Below are positions 9,711 through 18,135 of a DNA stretch of 64,000 nt, piece by piece. The notes beneath the pieces are model-generated. The model was not told the origin of the DNA, searched no databases, and saw nothing but the letters and a program-made list of their open reading frames with translations. The position numbers were made by a program, and so were the translations under genes. The stretch is taken from positions 6,442,116-6,506,115 of the forward strand of contig NZ_CP030840.1 of NCBI RefSeq assembly GCF_003330725.1. The letters are read 5' to 3'. Positions within the stretch are counted from its first letter, which is position 1; each line of letters starts with the position of its first letter. This DNA is from Acidisarcina polymorpha. Its GTDB lineage: Bacteria > Acidobacteriota > Terriglobia > Terriglobales > Acidobacteriaceae.

Positions 9711-10577
9711 GTGAAGCAAATGCTACAGTTCGTTGCTGTATTTGTGGTCTGCACCTTTGGGCTCGGCACCGCCTACTCTCAGCAATACGCCGCTGATCGG
9801 AAGGCACTCGGCTCAGCGGCGCAGAATGCTCCCGAGTACCTCAAGCACGCCGGCATTGACCAGAACCTGAACCACCCCCTGCCCCTAGCCGACCGTTTCG
9901 CCGACGAGAGCGGCGTAGACATGCCGCTCGGGCACTATTTCGGCAAGCATCCAGCCATGCTGGCGCTGGTCTACTTCAAATGCAGAATGCTCTGCCCGCA
10001 GGTCTTGCGGGGCATGGCCGCCTCCCTGAAACAGACAGGATTTCATCCCGGACACGAATACAACATCATCGTTGCCAGCATCGATCCCAGCGACACTCCC
10101 GCCGATGCTACCCAGGCGAAACAGGAGTTCCTGCAAAAGCTGGGTGTCCCAGCCACTGATCCCGCCGCTGCCAGCATCCATTTCCTGACCGGCCCGCAGG
10201 CATCTATCAATGATCTTGCTGCGGCCACCGGTTTCCACTACATCAGGGTTCCCGGTCCAGACGGACAGATGAACCAGTTCGCTCATTCCAGCGTGATCAT
10301 GATCGCGACACCAGATGGCCGGATGTCGAAGTACCTCAACGGCATCGACTACCAGCCGCGCGACGTTCGCCTGGCGCTGATCGAAGCCAGCAACGAACAC
10401 ATCGGTACGGCAACCGACGCGGTGCTGCTCTATTGCTGCAACTACACGCCTAGCGAAGGGCGCTATACTGTCTCCGTCTTGAGGATCATGGGATTAGCGG
10501 CCATGGGATCGGTACTGGCGCTGGGCACGGTAATATTCTTGCTGGGCAAAAAGCCAGCCTCGCAGCGTGCTTCCTGA
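9711..10577 (+). CDS. SCO1/SenC/PrrC-family copper chaperone
   Basis: The 288-residue thioredoxin-fold protein is probably anchored on the outer face of the cytoplasmic membrane and helps assemble the CuA centre of cytochrome c oxidase. The start is GTG, and the leader MKQMLQFVAVFVVCTFGLG is hydrophobic. The copper ligands are visible as Cys91 and Cys95 in VYFKCRMLCPQV and His192 in NQFAHSSVIMI. A second membrane helix near the C-terminus (MGSVLALGTVIFLLGKK) would anchor the domain from the other end. No oxidase genes are adjacent. In the family the first motif is often CPxxC; here it is CRxxC, a mild change. Confidence 0.88.
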   Translation: MKQMLQFVAVFVVCTFGLGTAYSQQYAADRKALGSAAQNAPEYLKHAGIDQNLNHPLPLADRFADESGVDMPLGHYFGKHPAMLALVYFKCRMLCPQVLRGMAASLKQTGFHPGHEYNIIVASIDPSDTPADATQAKQEFLQKLGVPATDPAAASIHFLTGPQASINDLAAATGFHYIRVPGPDGQMNQFAHSSVIMIATPDGRMSKYLNGIDYQPRDVRLALIEASNEHIGTATDAVLLYCCNYTPSEGRYTVSVLRIMGLAAMGSVLALGTVIFLLGKKPASQRAS

Positions 10578-10647
10578 CGCCTTCTTTCGTTTTCTCGCTG
10601 ACGGGGAAACTACACGGGTTGAGCTCATTGTTGTTTAGAGGTTTGAA

Positions 10648-11016
10648 ATGGAATCAGACTCTTCCAAGTTCTTAGAACCTACCCGTGCCGAGGATGTCCT
10701 TCTTTCCTTAGGCGAGAGGCTGGCATTGACCGCCAGTGCGAGCAACGTATACGGAAATCCCATCCAGGCATACGACCGCACGATCATACCGGTCGCCAAG
10801 TTCGGATATGGTCTTGGAGCAACCTCGGGCGGCCGTGACGGCGAGAACGTTGGCGGCGGCAGCGGCGGCGGCGGAGTGGGCGCCAAGCCCGCGGGCTACC
10901 TTGAGATTAGCGAAGCAGGCACCCGCTATGTGGCCTTCTCTACGCCGCGGCAGGTGCTCCTTGCCGCCGTTGCCGGGTTAGCAGCCGGCTATCTGCTCGC
11001 CCGTCTCCGGAGCTGA
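10648..11016 (+). CDS. GerW-family (YtfJ-like) protein
   Basis: The 122-residue protein resembles the GerW/Spore_YtfJ family. A helical start is followed by GNPIQAYDRTIIPVAKFGYG, a Gly-rich loop (GGGSGGGGVGAKPAGYLEIS) and a C-terminal hydrophobic segment (VLLAAVAGLAAGYLLARL) that could anchor it to the membrane. In Bacillus the family is linked to spore germination. Acidobacteria are not known to sporulate, so the role here must differ and is unknown. The start follows a short AGAGG sequence. Confidence 0.75.
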   Translation: MESDSSKFLEPTRAEDVLLSLGERLALTASASNVYGNPIQAYDRTIIPVAKFGYGLGATSGGRDGENVGGGSGGGGVGAKPAGYLEISEAGTRYVAFSTPRQVLLAAVAGLAAGYLLARLRS

Positions 11017-11208
11017 CCGAGATGGTGATGAACTATGGGAATGAATCGCTCGATTCCTGTAAGCTCCCTTGCGATGGAAAGTATCCCGGTATCGCATCGA
11101 GAATAGTCTGAGGTTGAAGGCGCTACGAGAAAGAAGCTGAACCGATTTTGGTTTGTCCCCAAAGCGCCATAGGAGAGTTCTGCGGGCTGCCAAGCCCTCG
11201 AAATAGTT

Positions 11209-11256
11209 TTTGACTCTCCCCTTATTTGACTCTCCCCTTAGAGGAGGCCTTACAAC
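11209..11256 (+). promoter_or_regulatory. Tandem 16-bp repeat and MerR-type promoter of the MerR gene
   Basis: TTTGACTCTCCCCTTA occurs twice head to tail (11209-11224 and 11225-11240). The second copy supplies a -35 TTGACT (11226-11231) and is followed by an imperfect dyad CTCC-N-GGAG and a -10 TACAAC (11251-11256). The 19-bp spacer is the extended spacing typical of MerR-activated promoters. The -10 lies only six bases before the ATG, so the transcript would be leaderless. Confidence 0.6.
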
Positions 11257-11262
11257 CACCTC

Positions 11263-12066
11263 ATGCTCAGAATCGGCGATTTCTCCAGCCTCTCGCAGGT
11301 CTCCATCAAGACCCTCCGCTACTACGATGAGCAGGGATTGCTCCCACCGGCTAGTGTCGATGGCGTCACCGGCTACCGATATTATGCCGTTGCGCAACTG
11401 CCTCGCCTGCACCGCATTCTGGCGCTTCGTGACCTCGGTTTCTCGCTCGACCAGATCGCAAGCATCCTGAATGACGGCATCGGCGCGGAGCAGCTGCGAG
11501 GGATGCTGCTCCTCCGGCAGGCGGAGCAGCAGGCGAGAGTGGAGGAAGAGCAGGCACGCCTGGCGCGGCTGCAAGCACAACTGAGCCTTATAGAAAAGGA
11601 GCAGGACATGACCAATGAAGTGGTAATCAAACAAGTTCCCGCACAGTGGATTGGATCGGTGCGCGAGACCATCCCCAACTACCCCGCAGTCGGACGGCTC
11701 TACGGCGAAGTCGCGGAAGCGCTGCCACCCGGATCCTTTGGTATAAGCCTCGCCATCTGGCACGATCGCGAACATCGTGATAAAGATGTGGATGCCGAGG
11801 CCGGCTTCTTGCTGAAAGAGCCAATCACGGCTTCGGGTCGGGTTCGAGTGCATGAACTGCCGCCAGCCACGGTAGCCAGCACACTTCATCATGGCGCCTA
11901 CAACCGCCTGTCCGAAGCCTATGACGCTCTATTGCGTTGGCTTGGCACCAGCGGGTATAGCGTCGTTGCGCCGGTGCGGGAGCTTTACCTGCAGATGTCG
12001 CGGCCAGTGCGTATGGATGACGAATCGTACATCACCGAGATCCAGTTGCCCGTAGCGAAGGCCTAA
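11263..12066 (+). CDS. MerR-family regulator with GyrI-like effector-binding domain
   Basis: The 267-residue protein has an N-terminal winged helix-turn-helix (residues 1-70, with VSIKTLRYYDEQGLLPP and GYRYYAVAQL), a Gln/Glu-rich coiled coil at about 80-115 for dimerisation, and a C-terminal AraC/GyrI-type effector domain (about 120-265, with HHGAYNRLSEAY). The layout is that of BmrR-type multidrug sensors, which bind small lipophilic compounds and activate efflux genes. No pump gene adjoins it, so the target may be elsewhere or only itself. The promoter directly upstream has MerR spacing and a duplicated operator-like element. Confidence 0.9.
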   Translation: MLRIGDFSSLSQVSIKTLRYYDEQGLLPPASVDGVTGYRYYAVAQLPRLHRILALRDLGFSLDQIASILNDGIGAEQLRGMLLLRQAEQQARVEEEQARLARLQAQLSLIEKEQDMTNEVVIKQVPAQWIGSVRETIPNYPAVGRLYGEVAEALPPGSFGISLAIWHDREHRDKDVDAEAGFLLKEPITASGRVRVHELPPATVASTLHHGAYNRLSEAYDALLRWLGTSGYSVVAPVRELYLQMSRPVRMDDESYITEIQLPVAKA

Positions 12067-12088
12067 ACAGACGGACGCCCAACAAGGC

Positions 12089-12115
12089 GATAGGGAGCCA
12101 CGGTGGCTCCCTATC
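12089..12115. terminator. Bidirectional hairpin between convergent genes
   Basis: A perfect 12-bp stem (GATAGGGAGCCA pairing with TGGCTCCCTATC) surrounds a three-base loop, in the spacer between the MerR gene and the convergent BON-domain gene. No T-run follows, so it may act as an mRNA-end stabiliser as well. Confidence 0.65.
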
Positions 12116-12141
12116 GGCAACAAGGATCAACGACGAAACGG

Positions 12142-13488
12142 TTAGTACCGGTAGTAGTAATACGGGTAGTACGCCGCCGGGTAACGATAGGGGTAGTAGT
12201 ACCCCGGAGGCGGCGGAGGCGGATAGTACCCATACGGGTACGGACCGCGAGGGCGCAACTGCGGCTGTTGCGGATATGTGCTTGAGGCGAGCCGCTGAGC
12301 TTCCTGCGGAGACACTGGCGTCACCGTTACCGGAGCAGTGAGGTGGAAATTGACGACTGCCTCTGCAGGCAGGTACATGCGCGGGCCGGTGGTCGCGGCG
12401 GAGGCGCCGGCGCCGACTGCACCACCAACTCCAGCGCCGATCGCGGCGCCAGTACCACGTCCAGCGATGCCACCGATGATCGCACCTAGCGCAGCGCCGC
12501 CGATGGTATTTCCAGCGGTATACCCAGCCTTACCCGGGCCCTGCCCATTCCAGGTGTCGGTAGGCAATGGATAGGATTGCCCGCCGAGGTTTACGCTCGT
12601 CAACTGCAGGGATAGACCCTGCTTGCCGGCAAGGTCACCCTGGTTGGATTTCGTCGCCACGACTCTGCCGGTAATGACCGCGCCCCGCGGGATCACCAGA
12701 ACATTGCCCTGGTAGATATCAGCAGCTAGCGTCGCTTGGAAGACCTGGCCGGGCTGCACCTTAGTGGCGTCCAAGGGCTCACTGGTTCTGACCTGGAGGA
12801 GTGTCCCCGACGGCACTGTCACCGGACCAGACGGAGCCTGGGGCGCATAATTTGGCTGCTGCTGTCCGTAAGACTGTTGTCCATACTGCTGCTGCGGCGG
12901 GTACGGCTGCTGCGACGGATATTGCTGCTGTTGCGACGGATATTGCTGTTGTTGCCCCGCTTGAGGAGGCGGCATCGGTTGCTGCTGATCTTGTTGCTGC
13001 TGGGCCTGATTCTGATCGTCTCCTGCGGCTGGCGGTCCGGCCGGAGCCAGGTTTTGCTGTGCCGGGTCGTAGTTCGGGTCCTGCTGCTGGCTGGCATTTG
13101 GATCGGCTGCCTGAGCGTCAGCCGAAGCCGGAGCCGCATCGCCAATGGTCAGGTTGTTCGTAACTGACCGTACACCGTTGACCCGGTAGACCAGCGACTC
13201 GGCAAGTTCCTTCGATGCCGCGTCCCTGACATGCCCGGAGATCGTGACGTCGCCTTCCACCGTCGCCGCGGTAATTGCCTGACCTTTCAAAGCAGCCGAA
13301 TTAGATATGGCATAGGCCACATCACTCTGAATGTCGGCATCGGCACGGCTAGCGGCCTGTGCCGGTTGCCCCCATGCCTGAGGAGTAGCCACTGCGGCAG
13401 TAAGCCCGGTCGACAGCATCGCCGCCAGAGCCAGTCGCGCGCTCAGGCGCGTGAAATTGAATTCTTGGTTAACCCGTTCGCCCAACAT
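12142..13488 (-). CDS. BON-domain, Gln-rich, glycine-zipper envelope protein
   Basis: The 448-residue exported protein has four parts. After a signal region ending near ATPQAWGQ comes a BON domain (about 48-118, with GDVTISGHVRDAASKELAES), a fold that binds lipids or membranes. A low-complexity Gln/Pro stretch (about 130-220) contains repeats of QQYPSQQ. A beta-rich domain follows (VTVPSGTLLQVRTSEPL and IPRGAVITGRVV), as in TrbI/VirB10-like or conjugal-porin repeats. A glycine zipper (AALGAIIGGIAGRGTGAAIG) and a Tyr/Pro-rich tail end it. Such architecture suggests an outer-membrane-associated structural protein; the specific role is unknown. A GGAGAG site supports the start. Confidence 0.8.
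   Translation of the reverse strand: MLGERVNQEFNFTRLSARLALAAMLSTGLTAAVATPQAWGQPAQAASRADADIQSDVAYAISNSAALKGQAITAATVEGDVTISGHVRDAASKELAESLVYRVNGVRSVTNNLTIGDAAPASADAQAADPNASQQQDPNYDPAQQNLAPAGPPAAGDDQNQAQQQQDQQQPMPPPQAGQQQQYPSQQQQYPSQQPYPPQQQYGQQSYGQQQPNYAPQAPSGPVTVPSGTLLQVRTSEPLDATKVQPGQVFQATLAADIYQGNVLVIPRGAVITGRVVATKSNQGDLAGKQGLSLQLTSVNLGGQSYPLPTDTWNGQGPGKAGYTAGNTIGGAALGAIIGGIAGRGTGAAIGAGVGGAVGAGASAATTGPRMYLPAEAVVNFHLTAPVTVTPVSPQEAQRLASSTYPQQPQLRPRGPYPYGYYPPPPPPGYYYPYRYPAAYYPYYYYRY
12911..12952. repeat. Two tandem 21-bp repeats inside the Gln-rich linker
   Basis: The units at 12911-12931 and 12932-12952 differ at one base and encode the QQYPSQQ heptads on the minus strand. Because the unit length is a multiple of three, copy-number change would lengthen or shorten the linker without breaking the frame. 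Confidence 0.75.
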
Positions 13489-13627
13489 AGTTTCTCTCCG
13501 AAATCCCTACTGCGACGCTCTGTCTGTTCTTCACGTCCAACTACATCTTTATAGACGTGCGAGGCGGCTTTGAGCGTCACTGAAGTAAACCCACGGGAGA
13601 GAAAAAAGTTATGGTGTTCCCTTTCGG

Positions 13628-15115
13628 TCAGGGCTTGCTTGAGAGAACAAAATCCTTCCCTGCCTGCAGTACCCGGGAGACCGACTCTGTGGAGCACGAT
13701 TCGGAATAGACCCGGAGCAAAGGCTCGGTGCCAGAGGCACGAAGCAATAGCCAGGTCTCGGCCGGGTTTGACTTGCCTCGAGCCTCGGGATTGTCGAGAA
13801 AGAACTTGACCCCGTCCAGGGTTGAGGTCCGCAGTACTTTCATCCCGGCGATCGAGTCCACGCCTGCCAGCGCCCGGGCAATGGCGGCATTCTTGATGGC
13901 ATCGTCGATGTGCAAGTCGATCCGGCCATACTGATGTTCGCCATACTCGGCCTGCAGGCTGGCAACCAGCTGGCCGAGGGTCTGCTTTTCTTCGGCCATG
14001 ATGTTGGCCAACAGGAGGCAGTTCAGCAAGCCATCGCGTTCCGGCAGGTGCCGCTTGATGCCGATGCCGCCCGACTCTTCCCCGCCGATCAGAATGTCCT
14101 TGTCGGGCTCGAGCATGAGGTCGGCCACGAATTTAAACCCGATCCCATGTTCATAGAGTTTGCGACCGTGTTTCGCGCAGATGCGATCGATCATGCTGGT
14201 GGTGTTGAAGGCCCGGGTAACATCGCCGGGCCATTTCTTGCGCTCCAGCAGCCAGCGAAGAAGAATCGAGAATATCTTGTGAGGATCGACAAAGTTGCCA
14301 TGCTCGTCGACCGCACCAAGCCGGTCGGCATCCCCATCGGTCGCGAGTCCAGCCTGGCACTGCTCGGCGACCACCGTGTCCTCGAGAGCGCGGATGTGGG
14401 GTTCGATCGGCTCCGGGTTAATGCCGGGGAACAGCGGGTTCACTTCCCCGCGAATCTCGACCAGATCCACGCCTAGCGGCTCGAGAATTCCCGCGATGAC
14501 GCCGCGTCCGGAACCATACATGCAATCAACGGCAAACTTCAGCCCGGACTTTGCAATCAGGGCGAGGTCGGCGAAGTTAGAGATCGCGTGAACGTAAGGG
14601 GTCTGGAAATCGACTTCGGTAATGGCAGCCGGTTCTGCAACTGGGCGAATGGGCTTGCCGAGATAGCTCGCGATTTCCGTCATGATCGCGGGACTTCCGG
14701 AACCCCCGTAAGCCGCCTTGTATTTCACCCCGTTCCACTGCGCCGGATTGTGGCTTGACGTAATCATGATGCCGCCCGCGGCGCCACGATGGAGCACCGC
14801 ATAGGAGAGCGCCGGCGTTGGTGTATACCGGTCGGCGAGAGAGACCGCAATTCCCATTGCAGCCAAGACTTTTGCAGCCGCCATGGCGAAGTCACGAGAA
14901 GCAAAGCGGGTGTCATACCCGATGCAGATGCCCTTTGAAGCATCCTCTTTTTCCAGAATGTAGCTGCCGATGGCTGCGGCGGCGATACGGACATTCTCAA
15001 AGGTAAAGTCTTCAGCAATGACACCGCGCCAGCCGTCCGTACCGAACTTGATGGGTGTCGCCGGAGGTTGCGTTTCCGCAGAATGTGATCCCAAGATCTG
15101 TGTTGAAGAAGCCAT
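13628..15115 (-). CDS. Phosphoglucomutase/phosphomannomutase (alpha-D-phosphohexomutase)
   Basis: The 495-residue enzyme moves phosphate between C1 and C6 of a hexose. The four family sites are present: the phosphoserine loop MITSSHNPAQWNG, the Mg loop TDGDADRLG, the sugar loop GGEESGGIG and the phosphate site LRASGTEPLLRVYSE. A GGAGAG site precedes the ATG. It is the last gene of a minus-strand run manA, manC, mutase, which together would take fructose-6-phosphate to GDP-mannose, so phosphomannomutase activity (manB role) is the likely one. Glucose specificity cannot be excluded. Confidence 0.9.
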   Translation of the reverse strand: MASSTQILGSHSAETQPPATPIKFGTDGWRGVIAEDFTFENVRIAAAAIGSYILEKEDASKGICIGYDTRFASRDFAMAAAKVLAAMGIAVSLADRYTPTPALSYAVLHRGAAGGIMITSSHNPAQWNGVKYKAAYGGSGSPAIMTEIASYLGKPIRPVAEPAAITEVDFQTPYVHAISNFADLALIAKSGLKFAVDCMYGSGRGVIAGILEPLGVDLVEIRGEVNPLFPGINPEPIEPHIRALEDTVVAEQCQAGLATDGDADRLGAVDEHGNFVDPHKIFSILLRWLLERKKWPGDVTRAFNTTSMIDRICAKHGRKLYEHGIGFKFVADLMLEPDKDILIGGEESGGIGIKRHLPERDGLLNCLLLANIMAEEKQTLGQLVASLQAEYGEHQYGRIDLHIDDAIKNAAIARALAGVDSIAGMKVLRTSTLDGVKFFLDNPEARGKSNPAETWLLLRASGTEPLLRVYSESCSTESVSRVLQAGKDFVLSSKP

Positions 15116-15328
15116 GCGTCATTCTCTCCTGAAATAGTCAACTACTGCCGGGAAAGTCCAAGATCTCTGCTGGACGAAGCTGCAGGGGCAATGAGCAGCA
15201 GTGTGCTACCGGTAACCGCGCGGGCAGACAAAGCACGGTTCGTCATGACTCGATTTCTTCGCAAAAGCTGAGTTGAGCGCTGTCCCTAGAGGAAACTGTC
15301 CGAGACCAACTGTCTTAGACCAACTGTC

Positions 15329-16462
15329 CTAGACCAACTCCGTCTTTCCAACGCTCGTCAGGTGTTTGACCACCTTGCCAACGTCCTGCGAATTGCTTCG
15401 CGTCGTGATGAGGATCGCATCCTCAGTTTCCACCACAACAAGATCCTTGACTCCTACGAGGGCGACGAACTTCTTCGGGCTGAACACGTAGTTGCCGGTA
15501 GCATTTACCGCAAGACTATCGGCTGTCTGAACTACGTTGTTGTCCGCATCGGTATGGGCGCCTTTGGCGAAAGTGTGATCGTACAGTGTGGTCCACGAGC
15601 CCAGGTCGTTCCAACCAAAATCAGCTGGAAAGCAGAAAATATTCGATTGGCCCTCACCTTTGGCCGATCGAGGTTCCAGTACAGCGACATCGACGCTGAC
15701 GTTTTCACATTGAGGATAGAGCTCTTCGAACGTGCTCTCGAAGTCGGGTGTCCCGAAGGCCGCTGCTATCTTCTCGAGAATCTTCGCAGTGCTGGGAAGA
15801 TGTTCACGAATGGCTTCGGCAAGGGTACGAGCGCTCCAGATGAAGATGCCGCTGTTCCAGTAGTAATTCCCTGCCGCCAGAAACGCGGTGGCACGCTCGA
15901 GGTCGGGCTTCTCGGTAAACCGGCGAACTCGCATGGCGCCGGTAGCATCGGGGGCGCCGGTTTCCACATAGCCATACCCGGTTTCCGGGCGAGTCGGAGT
16001 AACGCCCAGAACAACGATGTTTTCTCCCGTTGCTGCCAGTTGAATGGCCCGCGTCAGCGTCTCGACGAAAGCAGGTTCATCGCCGATAACGTGGTCAGCC
16101 GGAAACATGCCTAGCACGGCATGCGGCGACTCCCGCTCAAGCAGAAAGGCGGCTAGACCAGCAGCAGGGGCCGTATTTCGTGCCGCCGGTTCGCTCAGAA
16201 TCTGCTCAGCGGGCAGGCCGCTTAGCTGATCAACGATGGTGTCTGAAAGCAAACTGTTCGTAATTACCCAGAATTTGTCTGCGGCAGCCAGCGGGGCCAG
16301 CCGGTCAACCGTCTGCTGAATCATGCTGCGGTCGCCGTCGAGGACCAGCACCTGTTTGGCGCGAGCGCGGCGGCTGAGAGGCCAGAACCGGGTGCCACTG
16401 CCCCCAGCCAGAATGATCGGGCGAAATTCCGTGTTCGCTTTCGTCAAGTCGTTCGGCTCCAA
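15329..16462 (-). CDS. manC: Mannose-1-phosphate guanylyltransferase
   Basis: The 377-residue nucleotidyltransferase joins mannose-1-phosphate and GTP to give GDP-mannose. The signature IILAGGSGTRFWPLSRR is at residues 16-32, followed by FPADHVIGDEPAF and FTEKPDLERA. The protein stops after the nucleotidyltransferase and left-handed helix region, so it lacks the C-terminal cupin isomerase domain of bifunctional enzymes; the separate manA gene just upstream supplies that step. The longest frame begins with TTG at 16462 without a good ribosome site, so the exact start is uncertain. Confidence 0.9.
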   Translation of the reverse strand: MEPNDLTKANTEFRPIILAGGSGTRFWPLSRRARAKQVLVLDGDRSMIQQTVDRLAPLAAADKFWVITNSLLSDTIVDQLSGLPAEQILSEPAARNTAPAAGLAAFLLERESPHAVLGMFPADHVIGDEPAFVETLTRAIQLAATGENIVVLGVTPTRPETGYGYVETGAPDATGAMRVRRFTEKPDLERATAFLAAGNYYWNSGIFIWSARTLAEAIREHLPSTAKILEKIAAAFGTPDFESTFEELYPQCENVSVDVAVLEPRSAKGEGQSNIFCFPADFGWNDLGSWTTLYDHTFAKGAHTDADNNVVQTADSLAVNATGNYVFSPKKFVALVGVKDLVVVETEDAILITTRSNSQDVGKVVKHLTSVGKTELV

Positions 16463-16494
16463 GTCAGAATGGTTAGCGATGCTCTTCGTTTCTA

Positions 16495-17481
16495 CTACGA
16501 TTCATCGCCGAGTTGAGGAACGATGCGGATAATTTCCGCCCGGTCTCTCGGCTCCAGACTCCAGCCGGATGCATTTGCTGGAACGATCGCGATCTGGCAA
16601 CGATTCAGCGAAATTGGCTCGGCGCCAGCAACCTTCAGGTTGGCTGCTCCATCGGCGACAAAAAAGATCTGTACGCGATCGCGAAAGGGGCTTTCGAAGT
16701 CCGCTACCTTAGGGATAGACCCAGCCGCGTCCAGAGCAAACCGATCGAGCCGAAAGTATGGCTTGTCGATCAACTTAACGTGACCATTCTCGTTGACCGG
16801 CTTGATTTTTCCTGCTCCGGTCAGGAGGTTCATAGCCTCCATGGAACGGTCCAGATGCAACTCTCGCGGGCGGCCATAATCGTACATGCGGTAGGTCAGA
16901 TCCGAATTCTGCTGGGTCTCGAGCAGCACCACACCAGGACCAATAGCATGGACGGTTCCGGCATCCACAAAGATCATGTCCTGCTTCACGACCGGCAGCC
17001 ACTCCAGGAGATCTTCAAGGGTTGAATCTTCAATCGCACTGCGTACTTTTTCGGGCGGAACTCCGGGCTTGATGCCCAAAGCAACTTGCGCGCCAGGTTG
17101 GGCGTCGAGCGCATACCAGCACTCCGTTTTCCCGCGAGGGTCTCCATACTTTTGTGCCATGTCGTCGTCAGGATGCACCTGGACGCTGAGTTTCTCCTTC
17201 GGGAACAGGACTTTGACCAGCAGCGGAAACGCGCCTGTCGCGAACTGCTCGCCAAGCACCGCCGGACCGTAGTCGCTGACAATTTCACTCAGCGGCTTGC
17301 CCGACAAAGGACCTGTCTCGGCGGTGCACTGGTCCCCGGTAAGCCACACCTCGCCGATCGGCTCACCACTGGTTTGGAAGTCGAACCAGGGGGAAAGATC
17401 GTGGAACCCCCAGATACGGGTGCGAAAGTATGGGGCGACCCGGAAAGGCGCGACTGACTGTTCTTGTTTTGGCGGAGTCAC
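16495..17481 (-). CDS. manA: Mannose-6-phosphate isomerase, class I
   Basis: The 328-residue cupin enzyme interconverts fructose-6-phosphate and mannose-6-phosphate with one zinc. The metal-binding motif is VQVHPDDDMAQKYG, and the second cupin motif is AGTVHAIGPGVVLLETQQNS. Its GTG start at 17481 gives an N-terminus typical of the short class (PFRVAPYFRTRIWG). It is first in the manA-manC-mutase run; the 32-bp gap to manC suggests one transcript. GDP-mannose made here could feed capsule or exopolysaccharide, fitting the Wzi-like gene at 21.7 kb. Confidence 0.92.
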   Translation of the reverse strand: MTPPKQEQSVAPFRVAPYFRTRIWGFHDLSPWFDFQTSGEPIGEVWLTGDQCTAETGPLSGKPLSEIVSDYGPAVLGEQFATGAFPLLVKVLFPKEKLSVQVHPDDDMAQKYGDPRGKTECWYALDAQPGAQVALGIKPGVPPEKVRSAIEDSTLEDLLEWLPVVKQDMIFVDAGTVHAIGPGVVLLETQQNSDLTYRMYDYGRPRELHLDRSMEAMNLLTGAGKIKPVNENGHVKLIDKPYFRLDRFALDAAGSIPKVADFESPFRDRVQIFFVADGAANLKVAGAEPISLNRCQIAIVPANASGWSLEPRDRAEIIRIVPQLGDES

Positions 17482-17551
17482 AAACCAATTTAAGCATTTT
17501 CAGCAGGCTGGGTCGAGAGTCAAGCTTCTCGTGCCCGCCCGAATCGGATGA

Positions 17552-18135
17552 TCCGAGGTTGTAGCTTGTCCAAGGGAAGACTCCGAACTGCTTGTCGATC
17601 CAACCGCAGGGGTCGGCGCCGCAGACCCGAACGCCAATCAAGTTGCGCGCACCGACGTAGAGCAAGCCCTGCAAAAATGGGGGCGCCTTATGCCCGTACA
17701 AATAGGATTTCCAGCCGATCTGATTGTCTTGGTCCGCAAGAGCAACGGGAAGATGGTCCAACCCACAATCGGCGGCACGCCTGCAACCGGAGTTCCTCCC
17801 GTGAACGTGGGCTCGACTACGACCCCGACGCAGACTACGACGCGGGCAGGCAGGCGTTGCCAGCGGGGGACCAACCGTCCAATCCTCAACCTCAGATCGA
17901 AGCCGGCCCGACCGAGGATACGTTCGTCGTGTATCGCGAAAATAAGGATGACCCGAACTGGTCGCCACTTGATGCGCCGGCGGTGTGGCGATACATGGCC
18001 AGGAATGCTCTGGAATCGCCATCCGTCCCTGCAGTGGATGCTTTTCGGAAAGCGATCGCAGAGTCGGAGAAGCAGCTGGCCTCCAATCCGTGGCTGCCAA
18101 ATTTCCTGGCTACACTCCTCTCCCTTTCACCATGA
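17552..18135 (+). pseudogene. Frameshifted, N-truncated relic of a conserved secreted-type protein
   Basis: Two reading frames each hold half of a coherent protein. The first, open from 17552, reads VARTDVEQALQKWGRLMPVQ and ADLIVLVRKSNGKMVQPTIG, then a Thr-rich linker. The second, ending at 18135, reads TEDTFVVYRENKDDPNWSPL, DAPAVWRYMARNALESPSVP and AFRKAIAESEKQLASNP. A frame change in the 17820-17870 region separates them. No start codon with a signal peptide is found before the first part, and the tail after LASNP looks like read-through past a lost stop. The family is a hypothetical one that I associate with acidobacteria from memory; its function is unknown. Confidence 0.6.

Noticed and set aside
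12880-12960. CRISPR-like short repeats
   Set aside because: The repeats are 21-bp in-frame units within a Gln-rich protein, without spacers of constant length.
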